Source: Pycnococcus provasolii
Taxonomy: Eukaryota > Chlorophyta > Pseudoscourfieldiophyceae > Pseudoscourfieldiales
Direction: 5' to 3'
DNA: 64,000 bases
Assembly: GCA_049487715.1 (NCBI GenBank)
Contig: CP150561.1
Span: 62,001 to 126,000, forward strand
This document shows positions 19,107 through 28,781 of the stretch, one piece after another. Numbering within the stretch: the first letter of the stretch is position 1; the number at the start of each line of letters is the position of its first letter. Made by a program: the position numbers and the translations under genes. The notes under the pieces were generated by a model. It had not been told where the DNA came from. It worked only from the letters and a program-made list of their open reading frames with translations, and searched no databases.

Positions 19107-20705
19107 ATGTTCATGTTCGTGTTCGTGTTTCCCCCTCGGAGGTGTCCCATGGTCGTGCTCGTGGGGGTGGTGGGGGTGTTGATCTTAATGACATCTTCTC
19201 TTGCAGAGGCGAAGTACGTCTCAGGAAAAGCGTCCGTGACCTCGCTCGACACCGAAGTGTACGTCGACAAGTTTTCGTTTTCGCGGGGAGCCAAAGGAGT
19301 TATCAAGGGCAACTTCTCCTCAGGGGATTCCGCGTACTTCGACCAAAGACCGCACAGCCTCGAAGTCGCGCTCTTCAGCGACGAGGCGTGGGATAGGTAC
19401 CACGCCATGCTCGACAAGGGAAGCCTGTGCATAGAGCGACTGCGACAGGCGTCGTTCCGAAAGTCAATCGGAAGGCAGGCGGCGAACGACATTGACCACG
19501 CCAGAGGAACGCACGGACAGAGGTTCGGGTTCAGCGCGGAGGTGGGAACGGACGCGCTCTTCGCGAACGTCGCCAAGCAGCGCGCGCACTTCTGGTACGT
19601 CGTCGTCGCCGACTGCATGCTCGAGGAGTACGACGCGCGAAAGCACCCGCCGCTGACGTACAAGATGGACTTCAGGAACGGGGGAAGCCACCTGCCAGCG
19701 GACGAAAGTGGGCTCCCTATCGTGCACCTCGTCGCTATGCTCGTGCTCGCCGGCGGCGCGTTCGTCGGATACGACGCAGCGCGAGCGTCGTTCCAGGAGG
19801 TGGGGCAGGTACACTTGATTGTCCTGCTTCTCGCCGCGGCGACTGTGCTCGCTTTTGGAAGCATCAGCGCCGAGTGGCTTCACCTCGCCGTCTACACGTT
19901 AAACGGACGCGGGCTGAGGTGGCGTCACAGCTTCCTGCCCATGGACTTCTACAGCGACGTTCTGAGCAGCATGTGCGAGATGGTCATGCTCTTCACCTTG
20001 CTCGCGCTCGCATTCGGGTGGACGCTCGACTCCACGAGCATCGCCACGGGGCAGGGCGTCGGCGCTGACGAGAGCGACGGCTCCAAGGCGCGCCGCGGCG
20101 TCATTCCGGGAGTGGGCATGCAGCTGAATAAGCTCCAGGTGCAGCTGAGCCAGCCGGCGCGTCTCTTCCGCAGATTCACGTACGCCGGCGTGGTGATGGC
20201 GTGCGCGGCATTCACCGAGCTCACGCTTCTCTTCTGGGGACGTAGCTACGAGGGTGACTTTGCAACATTCCACGACCACGAGCATGCGCCTGGGAAACTG
20301 CGCGTGCTGCTGCGCATGGTGCTCGGCCTGCTATTCTTTGCGGGGTGCAGCCTTCAGGTGCGCCGCGTGTCGTCCGACCCGGATCTGTCCAAGTTTGTGA
20401 GAAATCTGCTCGTGCTTGGAACCATCTGGATCGCGGCGTTCCCCACGATTGTGTTCTTCGTCGGCTGGCTTCCTGCGTACCGCCGCCATCCCGCGATTGT
20501 CGTCGTCTCGATGCTCCTGCAGAGCGGCGCGCTCGCGTCCCTGGGATACATCACGCTCGCGCACGGCTCTTCGTACCGCAAGGTGAGCACGCTGAAGAAC
20601 CTCGGCACGGTGTTCAGCGGCGGCGGCGGTCTGGGCGGCGTGGGTGGCGGCACGGCGAAGGGCAACTGGATGCGCAAGCTGAAGGGCAAGGTTGCGGTGG
20701 ATTAG
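19107..20705 (+). CDS. GPR180/TMEM145-like seven-transmembrane (GOST-type) protein
   Basis: 532 aa. A hydrophobic N-terminus (MVVLVGVVGVLILMTSSLAE, ATG 19107 or the inner ATG 19149) looks like a signal peptide cleaved near AEA. A luminal domain of about 170 residues ends near the first membrane helix (VHLVAMLVLAGGAFVGYDAA). Seven hydrophobic helices follow, including ISAEWLHLAVYTLNGRG, DVLSSMCEMVMLFTLLALAF and LLVLGTIWIAAFPTIVFFVG, then a Gly-rich basic tail. The order matches the GpcrRhopsn4 family (GPR180, TMEM145, intimal thickness receptor-like), now linked to GOST/Golgi-dynamics-domain proteins. It probably sits in the secretory pathway or the cell surface. Ligand and exact role are unknown. 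One exon, frame intact. Confidence 0.82.
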   Translation: MFMFVFVFPPRRCPMVVLVGVVGVLILMTSSLAEAKYVSGKASVTSLDTEVYVDKFSFSRGAKGVIKGNFSSGDSAYFDQRPHSLEVALFSDEAWDRYHAMLDKGSLCIERLRQASFRKSIGRQAANDIDHARGTHGQRFGFSAEVGTDALFANVAKQRAHFWYVVVADCMLEEYDARKHPPLTYKMDFRNGGSHLPADESGLPIVHLVAMLVLAGGAFVGYDAARASFQEVGQVHLIVLLLAAATVLAFGSISAEWLHLAVYTLNGRGLRWRHSFLPMDFYSDVLSSMCEMVMLFTLLALAFGWTLDSTSIATGQGVGADESDGSKARRGVIPGVGMQLNKLQVQLSQPARLFRRFTYAGVVMACAAFTELTLLFWGRSYEGDFATFHDHEHAPGKLRVLLRMVLGLLFFAGCSLQVRRVSSDPDLSKFVRNLLVLGTIWIAAFPTIVFFVGWLPAYRRHPAIVVVSMLLQSGALASLGYITLAHGSSYRKVSTLKNLGTVFSGGGGLGGVGGGTAKGNWMRKLKGKVAVD

Positions 20706-21154
20706 TACACATTCGGATGTGATGTGTACAAATTACATACAACAACACCTGTTAAGTTCTTTTCTTCTTCCCGATAAAAAAAAAAAACAATTCTTCCTGT
20801 CCTGTGAAGACTTTCGCTTTTCTTATTGCATAGTTCGTCACGTATTCTACATATGTACCTCCCTCCCTAACCGATTAAATGTTCTTCTCGCTCGTTCGAA
20901 CCCATTTGAAATCCAACCCCCCTTCAACGCAACCGAAACCGTTCTCCAGCTCTATCATAGCATAGGCAAGAGAGGGATCCGTGCTTGCACCACATATTCG
21001 TGTGGGCATATAAATATCCGCCTGTTCGGTCTTCGCGTCAACTGTACCGGGTACCCGTTTCATCCTTTTAACTTTTAGAAAAAAAGGTGTGCGCATCTGC
21101 CTCCCTTTTGTTGGCGTTATTCGTCCGTCATTCCGTTTGTCACTTAGTGTTATC
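20706..21154. other. Spacer, no gene seen
   Basis: 449 bp between two genes on the plus strand, AT-richer than its flanks (for example a run of 12 A at 20776). I see no repeat array or RNA gene. Confidence 0.5.
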
Positions 21155-22066
21155 ATGGCATCCAAGCCGTCTTCTTGCTGTGCTCATTCCGGGGCTGGTT
21201 TAACCTCACGTGTGCCACTACTAGCCCCTCGCCATCGCAACCCTGCGCGACCCCCCAATCATGCACATGCTCCCTTGTACGATGCGAACTCATGTCGCGG
21301 CTACAAGGGGAGGAGGGACGTGCTCATGCCGCCTCCTCACGCGGTTTTGGGGGTGGATGCAGATACCGTCGCCGTTTTCGTCACTGTTGCAGGGTGCGTC
21401 GCGGCGTCGTCCGTCTCCGCCGCGGCATTCGCTGCAAGAGAGGCTTTTGTGGAGTGGAAAGATGCAGCGAAGGCGGTGAAAAGGGCGAGCGACGCGATCA
21501 CGGACGGGCTGCCGCCCACGCTCGACAGCGTGACGGGTGCCGCGAGCGGTATCACAGAAAAATTACCTGCTTTCGACAGCGTGCGGGACGCCGCGGACAC
21601 GGTCACGCACGTATGCAATGACACCCTACCGCCGGCTATCACATCAGTCACAGCCGCCGCAGAGTCGGTGCGCGGCGTGACGCAGAACATTCACGACGCA
21701 CCGGGGCACGTCGGCCGCGGCGTCGTCGCGGGAGCGCGCGGCGTCGGCGGAGCGGTGGGCGGAGCGGTGGGCGGCGTCGCTGGAGCCGCGCGAAACACGC
21801 AGCAGGCGCTCTTCTCGTTGCTGCAGAAGAAGGAGCAAATGCTCGACGAAAAGGAAAAGTCGCTGAAAAGGGAGAAGGAGGAACTAGACGAGGCGCTGCG
21901 AAGGGAGAGGGAGATTTTAGATGACCTGTATGCCGTGCCAAGGCGCAACGGCGAGGCGTTGCCGCTCGTGGCGAAGGCGTCGGAGAAGATGGACGACGAC
22001 GATGACGAGTGGATGGACAATTCGACGTTGAAAAACGGCGAGCAGGAAAAGGAAACGAAATTGTGA
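21155..22066 (+). CDS. Unknown protein with one membrane segment and a charged coiled coil
   Basis: 303 aa from ATG 21155. The first ~70 residues are Ser/Arg/Pro-rich without acidic residues, compatible with a plastid transit peptide. A hydrophobic stretch (TVAVFVTVAGCVAASSVSAA) could cross a membrane or act as a targeting signal. Next come repeated amphipathic units (SDAITDGLPPTLDSVTGAAS, ITEKLPAFDSVRDAADTVTH, LPPAITSVTAAAESVRGVTQ) about 30 residues apart. A Gly-rich GVGGAVGGAVGGVAG hinge leads to a Lys/Glu coiled coil and an acidic tail (DDDDDEWMDN). No family recognised. The repeats resemble apolipoprotein- or LEA-like amphipathic helices, so lipid association is possible but unproven. Confidence 0.6.
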   Translation: MASKPSSCCAHSGAGLTSRVPLLAPRHRNPARPPNHAHAPLYDANSCRGYKGRRDVLMPPPHAVLGVDADTVAVFVTVAGCVAASSVSAAAFAAREAFVEWKDAAKAVKRASDAITDGLPPTLDSVTGAASGITEKLPAFDSVRDAADTVTHVCNDTLPPAITSVTAAAESVRGVTQNIHDAPGHVGRGVVAGARGVGGAVGGAVGGVAGAARNTQQALFSLLQKKEQMLDEKEKSLKREKEELDEALRREREILDDLYAVPRRNGEALPLVAKASEKMDDDDDEWMDNSTLKNGEQEKETKL

Positions 22067-22270
22067 CCAGGTTTTGCAGACGACGTGTGTTGCATAGTAA
22101 CTTCTTTTTACCCCATTTGTGCTACATTTCGTTTCACGAGCGCGCGTGCACAAGTGTGTGTGTGTGTGTGTGCTCTACTTTGTGACATCTGTACGTGGGG
22201 AAAGTTGTTGTTTTTTTCTATTGGTGGTTTACAGAAGTAAGGTGCAAACGCAGTTGAAATTCGTTGGCTC

Positions 22271-22909
22271 TCACGTGATTCGGTAGTGTGCAGCGCGGTG
22301 CTCGTCTCCGAGCGTGATCCAGCCGTAGCGCACGCCCTGCTGCAGGACAAACACAAATGCAAGGCAGACGGCAAAGCCGAAAGCGACAAAGGTGAACTCA
22401 AAGGCGTGCGAGCGCATCGAGAGCGAGCTTTGTCTGCTGAACCCGGCAACCTTGTTCCCCGCCAAGGCTGCGTCGACGCGTCGCGGCGTCGCGCGGCGTA
22501 CCTGCGTGGTGCGCGCCTGCGTGGCTGCCGCGGCCGCGGCCGTCCGCCGGCGCACCACCTCAGGTGACGCCGCATCGTCGAGCGGCGCGCTCGCGTGCGC
22601 GTGCGCGACTGCGTCTGTTGTGCTTGACGCTACGGCTGATGAGGTTGCGACGGAGGTGGCCGCCTCGGACGGTGCGGCGGGTGCTCGGTTGTGTATGAGT
22701 GCTTTCCACTCCGCGAGTTCGTCGGACGCCTTGACCGCCGTTCCCGTTGCGTTTACCGTGGTGTCTGTCTGTTGCCCATCCCCTGTACCTTGTCCGTTCG
22801 CGGCCCCCAACGACGAGCGCGCACGCCGCTCCAACAAAGACAGCGAACCGAACGGCTCACGCCGAGATCTCGAGACACCAAGTGCAAGTGCAGGTTGTCG
22901 GCGTTCCAT
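22271..22909 (-). CDS. Unknown C-terminally anchored single-pass membrane protein
   Basis: 212 aa from ATG 22909 (MERRQPALALGVSRSRREPF). Most of it is Ala/Thr/Ser-rich low complexity with Arg-rich patches (RRRTAAAAAATQARTTQVRR). Near the C-terminus is one strong hydrophobic helix (FTFVAFGFAVCLAFVFVLQQ) followed by a short tail, GVRYGWITLGDEHRAAHYRI. This is the topology of a tail-anchored protein. The frame is open upstream, but the in-frame ATG at 22909 is the best start. No homologous family recognised. It converges with the preceding plus-strand gene. Confidence 0.5.
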   Translation of the reverse strand: MERRQPALALGVSRSRREPFGSLSLLERRARSSLGAANGQGTGDGQQTDTTVNATGTAVKASDELAEWKALIHNRAPAAPSEAATSVATSSAVASSTTDAVAHAHASAPLDDAASPEVVRRRTAAAAAATQARTTQVRRATPRRVDAALAGNKVAGFSRQSSLSMRSHAFEFTFVAFGFAVCLAFVFVLQQGVRYGWITLGDEHRAAHYRIT

Positions 22910-23086
22910 GATGAGGATGCGGGTACAAGGATGCGACTCTTGACACCTCTGGCCTGAGACGTCCAAAGCAAGCTGCAAGGGCGAACAAAAAGGGGGCGAA
23001 TACACGCACGCTGGAGAGAACAACACGTGGGGAACCATGATAACAGCCTCCCTAACCCTAACCCTAACCCTAACCCTAACCCTATT

Positions 23087-23144
<58 letters not shown>

Positions 23145-23955
23145 TGGGGGGGGGGGGGGGGGGGGGGGGGGTGGGTGTTGGGGTGGGTGGGGGGGGGGGG
23201 GGGGGGGGGGGGGTCCTATACCCTAACCCTATACCCTAACCCAATACCCTAACCCTACACCCTCTACCTTATACTATTATTAACCTTATGGCTCCGTTCC
23301 GCTCGTCCGCTCTCTTCCAACGCGCCGACTAACCTTAGTTGGTATGATCTCTTGTCGCCCTGCTTTCCCCCCACAGGCAGACAGGGACCACGCCTCCCCC
23401 AAGTAAGCGTGAAACTACTGGAAAGTTTAGCGTCACCAACACTCCAAGTTCCAACAAGCAACAAGCGTGTGATCCAACAACGTGCAAAATAATCCATGGC
23501 GAATAATCCGAGACTCGCGTTCCTTTTCCCCCTTCTTTTCTTACCACGGCCTTAATAAACTTACAACGGCCTAACCATCCGTTATTTTCCGGAGAATTAT
23601 CGGGGCCCCCTCCTCCCCCTCTGGACTCCTCCTACAGTATTTTCCCCGATGGGCTTGACTTCACCCCGGGATCCCGCCAATACAGTACGCGTCCCGATCA
23701 AGCTATCCACTAGCGGGTGTAAGCGGGTATGTACACCATTAACTAAATGGGGGCCGGGGATACCCCCGGCCCCCCTCCCCGGAGAAGCACTTGAGGCATC
23801 ATTCTCAGGGCCAACTCCCATTGCAATAATTCGCAGCATTGATTTCTCTCGCGTGCGTGCCTTCTGTATTTATCGTCATTTTATTTGGAGTTATCTTGTT
23901 TATACTTAAGGTGACTTGCATTGCATCTCTCTTAAGGTTAGTAATAGTAATAATA
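22910..23955. other. Divergent spacer with telomeric array and poly-G block
   Basis: 1.05 kb. It holds the CCCTAA array at 23049-23084, a G-rich block at 23085-23213 and further CCCTAA copies to about 23262, followed by unremarkable sequence to the PPP4R4-like start. The apparent poly-Gly ORFs across the G block are not genes. Confidence 0.7.
23049..23262. repeat. Interstitial telomere-like array flanking a ~130-bp poly-G tract
   Basis: Five perfect CCCTAA units (23049-23080) run into about 130 bases that are almost all G, with a few T interruptions. Degenerate CCCTAA/TACCCTAACC units follow to 23262. The long G block could be real G-quadruplex-forming DNA or a sequencing artefact at a hard template. 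Confidence 0.85.
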
Positions 23956-26402
23956 ATGGCTCCTATAGTCGAAGACTCCGACCTGTTCGACGACGAGCTG
24001 TTAAAAACAGAAGGTCTGGAATCGCACCTTTGAAACAACGCTCGCTCAAGTCCGAGGCGGAAGTGGAGAAGTTCACCGTCGACGAGTCGCTCGACGAACT
24101 CGAAAAACAACTCCTGTTCCTTACACAGGGACACCCGCTGCAGCAGAAACGCGCGCTCAGATCACTGCCCGGAATCGTCAGAGAACACGGAAGAAAAGGG
24201 TTAGACAAACTTGCAAGCGCAATACAGTCATGCCTTGCAACCACGGACCAGGAAGGACACGTCGCAGCCGCGGACGCCTTTGCGTGCATAGTGCACGAGA
24301 AGCTGCTCGGGCCGGAAGAGGTGCAGGAGTGCCTCCTTCCCGTGGCCATGCACGTCATCAACACAAAGCGCGAAACGGACGTCGTCGAGGCGTGGCTCGC
24401 GAGCCTGTTTGCCATGCTGCCGTGGCTCAGCCAGGCAAGCATGCGAGCGGACGTGTCTGACCTCGCGCTCTCCAAGGGACAGGTGGAGGAGACGGTGGAA
24501 AGCCGCGTCGTGTGCTGCAGGATCATGGGAGCGCTCGCGCCTCACCTCGACCGCAGCGCGCTCGAGTCGAAGCTATTCCGCAAGGCGATGGCGCTCTGCC
24601 AGGACACGGACGCCGAGGTGCGCATATGCATGTGCGAGCAGCTGTACGCCTTCGCTTCCGCCGTCTCGCCGGAGCTGCTGCCCACCGTGCTTCCCGAGCT
24701 CTTCGAGCTGCTCAACGACGAAGATGGACGCGTCAAGCAATCCGCGCTCGAGTGCCTGATTCGCATGCTCGAGCTCATACCCAAGGAGGCGCGTAAGGAG
24801 CGCGTAATTCCCATGCTGCACGGCCTTTGCACGGACACATCCGAGTCGGCAAGCTTCATCTTGGTGGGAGTGTTTGGTAGGATACTGCAGCGCGTCGCGT
24901 GCGACCTTGAGGGTGACGACGACTACGCGCCGTTCTACGATGCGTACCGCCGCCTTGCAGGGCTAGAACAGCCGCCTGAGTTGCGCGCGCGTGCCGCCGA
25001 GCAGTTCCCCGCCGTACTCAAGGCGGTAGGTGCACGACGCTACGCACTGCACCTTCACTCCACATACGCAAGCCTCTGCACGGATCAGGATTCGGGTGTG
25101 CGCACGGTTGCTGCTCACGTGTTCGCGGAAGCTGGGGCGCTGCTTGGAAAGGAGCGCGTGCACACGTACTTGCTCCCTGTGTACCTGCAGCTGCTGCGGG
25201 ACAGCTGCGCAGATGTGCAGCTGGAGATGCTCAGCCTGTTCGACACGACGCTTCCCATGTTCAACGTGACGAATGAGGATACGAGGAAAAAGGCTTACGC
25301 CGCCATATTCCCCGCGTTTCTCGCCGCGGAGGCGAAGGTTGGCCTCAACTGGCGGCTTCAGGCTCACCTTCTTTCTTTGACGTACCCGCAGTGGCCGGAT
25401 CTCCACACATCAGGCGCTGTGTTCGAGAACCTCGTGCCGCTGACATTTCGCCACCTGTCCGGAGGACCCGCGCCCGTCATGGCTGCGGCAGGAAAGGCGG
25501 CTGCTGCACTCGCGCACGGGCTCAAGCGTGCCAGTCACCGCGCGGAGGTGGGACAGCGCCTCGTTCGCGAGTTTGCGAGACACAAAAGCTGCCTCAACCG
25601 CGCCGCATTCGTCGAGGTTGCGTATAACCTGGTGAAGGTGTTTTCCGCGCGCCACTTCCGCGAGGCGTTCCTGCCGTGCTGCCTCGAACTGCTGCGCGAT
25701 CCTGTGCCAACGGTGCGGATCCGTAGCATGGACATGCTCCCTTACTTGAAGCTGGTGCTTCGTCTCCCCGAGGATGCGAGCTTGATGGAGAGGCTGAACA
25801 AGCTTGCGGAGAACGCCGTAGAGGATTCCGACAAGGATGTCGCGGGCGCGGCACGCGACGTCATGGCGGTGTTCCAGCAGCTTCCCATGCGCACTGGAAC
25901 GAGTGCAAGTCGAATCAGCGCATCTCAGAGCTCCGCTCCCGTTCAGCTCAGCTCTGGAGGCATTTCCGTTTCGTTCGACGTCGCGGCGTTTGAGACGGCT
26001 GACCGCAGCAAGGAGGAGCAGGAGGCTCGCCTGCTCCGCGACGAGGAGGCGGACGATCGGCGGCGTCTGGACGACTCTGGCCGCGGCTTGGGAACGGCGT
26101 TCCGATCCCGGCTGGGTGGAACCATGCAGAGTGGCGTGCGGTCAGCTCAACCGAAGATGACAGCAAGGCTCAGCAACCCGAGCGTGCAGCGCTCGGTGTC
26201 GCTCAACTCGTCGTCGGGGCAGCGTCGTTCTTTTGACCGCGCGCCCCCGTCTGGTGGTGTTGGAGGGTCAGCGACTCGCACGTCGTTTTCAGCTACAAGC
26301 CGAACGCCCACTTCGTCCTCTTCTTCCTCTCTTCTTCTTCTTCTTCTTCTTCTTCTTCGTCATCTTATAGGTGATACTACTAATATATGTACTGTACACT
26401 AA
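23956..26402 (+). CDS. HEAT-repeat protein, PPP4R4-like phosphatase regulatory subunit; frame broken once
   Basis: The opening ATG 23956 (MAPIVEDSDLFDDELLKTEG, then LESHL) meets a TGA at about 24031. The following frame (KQRSLKSEAEVEKFTVDESL, DELEKQLLFLTQGHPLQQKR) continues naturally if one T is missing from CTTTGA. Corrected length is about 815 aa. Residues 40-660 are consecutive HEAT-type helical pairs (for example LPTVLPELFELLNDEDGRVK, LLRDPVPTVRIRSMDMLPYL). The arrangement and the opening DELEK...LL..G..LQ...AL..LP.I resemble PPP4R4, a cytosolic PP4 regulatory subunit. The C-terminal 160 residues are Ser/Arg-rich. The last ~25 residues are read from a CTT microsatellite, so the true 3' end may differ. 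PP2A-A-like scaffolds are the alternative. Confidence 0.72.
26320..26360 (+). repeat. CTT trinucleotide microsatellite at the 3' end of the HEAT gene
   Basis: About ten CTT/CTC units encode a Ser then Leu run just before the stop codon. It is likely unstable and may have displaced the original stop. Confidence 0.8.
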
Positions 26403-26910
26403 AGTACCTCCATTACGGTAACTTGCCGTAATCCTTGTAAGACTGTTATTTTTGTATCTGTGAACTGATGTCACCGATCATCCATCCAAGTACCTGTACC
26501 GTTACCTGGTCTCTGGCCAACAACGGGGTGTGTTGCCTTAGGGTCGCGTACCCGATATCATATTTGGGTCCTAAGCTTACTACGCCGAATTCATCTTGCC
26601 GATAACTTACCACTCCTGTCGTTCGGGGCCCCAGCCACCCCTAGCCATCCCCTTCGGCACTCTTCGGTCATGATCAGGGTCAGGGTCAGGGGTTAGGGGT
26701 TAAGGGTTAGGGGTTCGGGTTTAGGGTTTAGGGTTTAGGGTTAAGGGCTAGGGTTAGGGTTTAGGGCTAGGGTTAGGTTAGTTAGGGTTAGGACTTTGGC
26801 CTACATCCATGGGATCACACACAGGACTTTTTTCGGTCTTGTTTTCGGGGAGATAAGCCTGGCCTTGTGCAAACTCCTCCTCCAGTGGCCACATCTGGGT
26901 CTCGCGAACC
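26403..26910. other. Spacer with interstitial telomere-like array
   Basis: 508 bp between two plus-strand genes. A mixed TTAGGG/TTTAGGG/GGTCAG array occupies 26672-26795 and ends about 115 bp before the ClpR1 ATG. The rest shows no gene signal. Confidence 0.65.
26672..26795. repeat. Mixed TTAGGG/TTTAGGG array
   Basis: About 18 units of the TTAGGG, TTTAGGG, TTAGGGGT, GGCTAGGGT and GGGTCA types in one orientation, upstream of the ClpR1 gene. Both the six-base and seven-base telomere forms are present side by side. Confidence 0.85.
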
Positions 26911-27875
26911 ATGCCCGTGCTTGCTCCTGCTGGTGCCCATGGCTCCTGTGCTCGTAATGCAAGGTTAGCTGCTCCTTCCTCGTCGTGTATCTCGTCCTCA
27001 TCGTCTTACTCTTACTACAAAAGCTCGTCATCTTCGGTGGTGGTGGTGGTGGTGGTGGCTTTTCTCTTGACTTTGGTGGTCGTGAGTCGTCGTCACCGTC
27101 GTCGTCGTCGTCGTCGTTCGTGTGTGCGTCCAGTGCCGCTCGTGTGCCGCTCGTGCTCGGCTCCGCGGCGCCCGCGGCGGCGGCGACGGGATCGGACGAA
27201 CATAAGCCGAAGACGCCGCCGCCGGACCTGCCGTCGCTCCTGCTTGACAGCAGAATCGTGTACCTGGGAATGCCGCTCGTCCCGGCCGTCACGGAGCTCC
27301 TCATCGCCGAACTGCTCTACCTGCAGTACAAGGACCGCAAAAAGGACGTGTACATTTACATTAACAGCACTGGATCGTGCCGCGCGGATGGCGAGGTGGT
27401 GGGCTTTGAAACGGAGGCGACTGCAATCTTCGACACGATGAACTACGTCACAACTCCCATCAACACCGTGGGTGTGGGTGTGGCCATCGGGCAGTCGTGC
27501 ATGCTGCTCAGCGCGGGAACGCACGGTAAGCGGTACATGCTGCCTCACGCAACCGCCATGCTACACCAGCCTCGCATCGCGGCAAGTGGCCCGCGGCAGG
27601 CTACGGAGCTGCAAATCCGATGGAAGGAGGTGCTCGCACAAAAGAAGGCGTACTTGGACATACTCGCCGCGACGACGGGTAAGGATGTCGACGTTCTCGA
27701 CAAGGACATGCAGCGCCCGAAGTACATGCAGCCGGTCGACTGTGTGGAGTACGGCATCATCGACCGCATCTTGGAGCCTCAGAACGCGCCTTCGGCGGCG
27801 GCGATCGTCGGCGAGGTGAAATCTGGCGAGAAGTGGGACAGTGAGGCGGGCCTTGTGCGCAAACCGATGCAGTAA
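26911..27875 (+). CDS. CLPR1: Plastid ClpR1, inactive Clp protease core subunit
   Basis: ClpP-fold protein of the plastid Clp ring. The core is clear from RIVYLGMPLVPAVTELLIAE to VEYGIIDRILEP. Two catalytic residues are lost: the Ser position of the ClpP GQAASMG loop is Gly (VGVAIGQSCMLLSAG), and the Asp is Pro (DKDMQRPKYMQP). The His is kept (ATAMLHQP). AIGQSCMLLSAG with TEATAIFD and the overall pattern fits ClpR1 better than ClpR3 or ClpR4. The core frame lacks an in-frame ATG. ATG 26911 opens a Ser-rich, transit-like peptide (MPVLAPAGAHGSCARNARLA) in another frame, joinable with one missing base inside the GGT repeat at 27035-27057, giving about 321 aa. Start therefore uncertain; identity is not. 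Confidence 0.87.
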
Positions 27876-27959
27876 AAGCCATCCGTCTGTCCCTCTTGTT
27901 TCCACCACGTCTGAGAGAAAGGAGAAACACACACACACATACATAAGGTAGTTACAGGT

Positions 27960-28781
27960 CTAATGAAGGGTCAACGTTAGCGCGGCGACAACCCTCCTCG
28001 CCTCCACCAGTCCCCACAGTGCAAAAGCAACGCCGCACAATAGCGTCAACGGCACACCCCAGGTGCATCCACCGTGGGCGAAGTTGACGAGAAAAAACAG
28101 CGAAGCGACGAGCTCGCCGGCAAAAACGATGCCGGCGTAGGTCCAGTCAACACCTCTAGCACGAATTTCACGCACTCTCGCACCTTCCCAGCCACTGCCG
28201 TACCCGCGGTGGAACGCAACCACGGTCGCACCTGCGTGAATCATGGAATACGCCAGCGCGAGCACAGCCAAAATGGTGAACAGCGACATCTCGGGGCACC
28301 TGTCTCCGTACCAGGTTCCGTCGCCGAGCGTTAGGGAGAGCACGCTCAGGAAGAAGAAGAAGAAGTGGCCAAGCCCGTATCCCTGTCCCACGGCGAGCGA
28401 CAACTTCACGTAGTCGGACGGCAGCAGGCCTCCTCTCACGCTCACGCCGTCTGTTGCCGCCTGTTCCGCCAACTGCCCGCTGGCGACGGAATCCTCCAGC
28501 GCCGTAACTCCCTTACGAAACATCCGGAACAGCGCATATCGCATGACCTCCTTAACGACGCAAGTGAAGAGCGCGAATGCAAAATACGAACCGGCGGAAG
28601 GGGCAAGCGGCATGAATGGGCGGAGCGGGAGCGCTGCCAGCAGGAGCACGACGAGGTAATAGAACGACGACGCGAACGTCAGCAGGACTAGGAACGAGGA
28701 GCGCGACGTCACCAGCGCGAACACCGAGCACCAAGGACCGGCGCCGACGACCAGGTACCCGCACGCGGTGGCGAGCGGCAT
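27960..28781 (-). CDS. APH1: APH-1, gamma-secretase subunit
   Basis: 273 aa from ATG 28781, with seven hydrophobic segments as in APH-1. Matching blocks are PLATACGYLVVGAGPWCSVF at the N-terminus, VVKEVMRYALFRMFRKG (animal QEVFRFAYYKLLKKA), a small-residue VGQGYGLGH in place of the GxxxG helix, and MIHAGATVVAFH, which keeps the first conserved intramembrane His. The second His position (VGSHLLTSGLTFLN in animals) reads AGELVASLFFLVN here, so Glu replaces His by my alignment. APH-1 scaffolds the presenilin-nicastrin-PEN2 protease in endomembranes. Frame intact, no intron. Family assignment is by motif and topology, since overall identity is low. Confidence 0.8.
   Translation of the reverse strand: MPLATACGYLVVGAGPWCSVFALVTSRSSFLVLLTFASSFYYLVVLLLAALPLRPFMPLAPSAGSYFAFALFTCVVKEVMRYALFRMFRKGVTALEDSVASGQLAEQAATDGVSVRGGLLPSDYVKLSLAVGQGYGLGHFFFFFLSVLSLTLGDGTWYGDRCPEMSLFTILAVLALAYSMIHAGATVVAFHRGYGSGWEGARVREIRARGVDWTYAGIVFAGELVASLFFLVNFAHGGCTWGVPLTLLCGVAFALWGLVEARRVVAALTLTLH

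Noticed and set aside
23027-23252. Poly-glycine ORFs in the G block
   Set aside because: Pure translation of poly-G and telomeric repeats.
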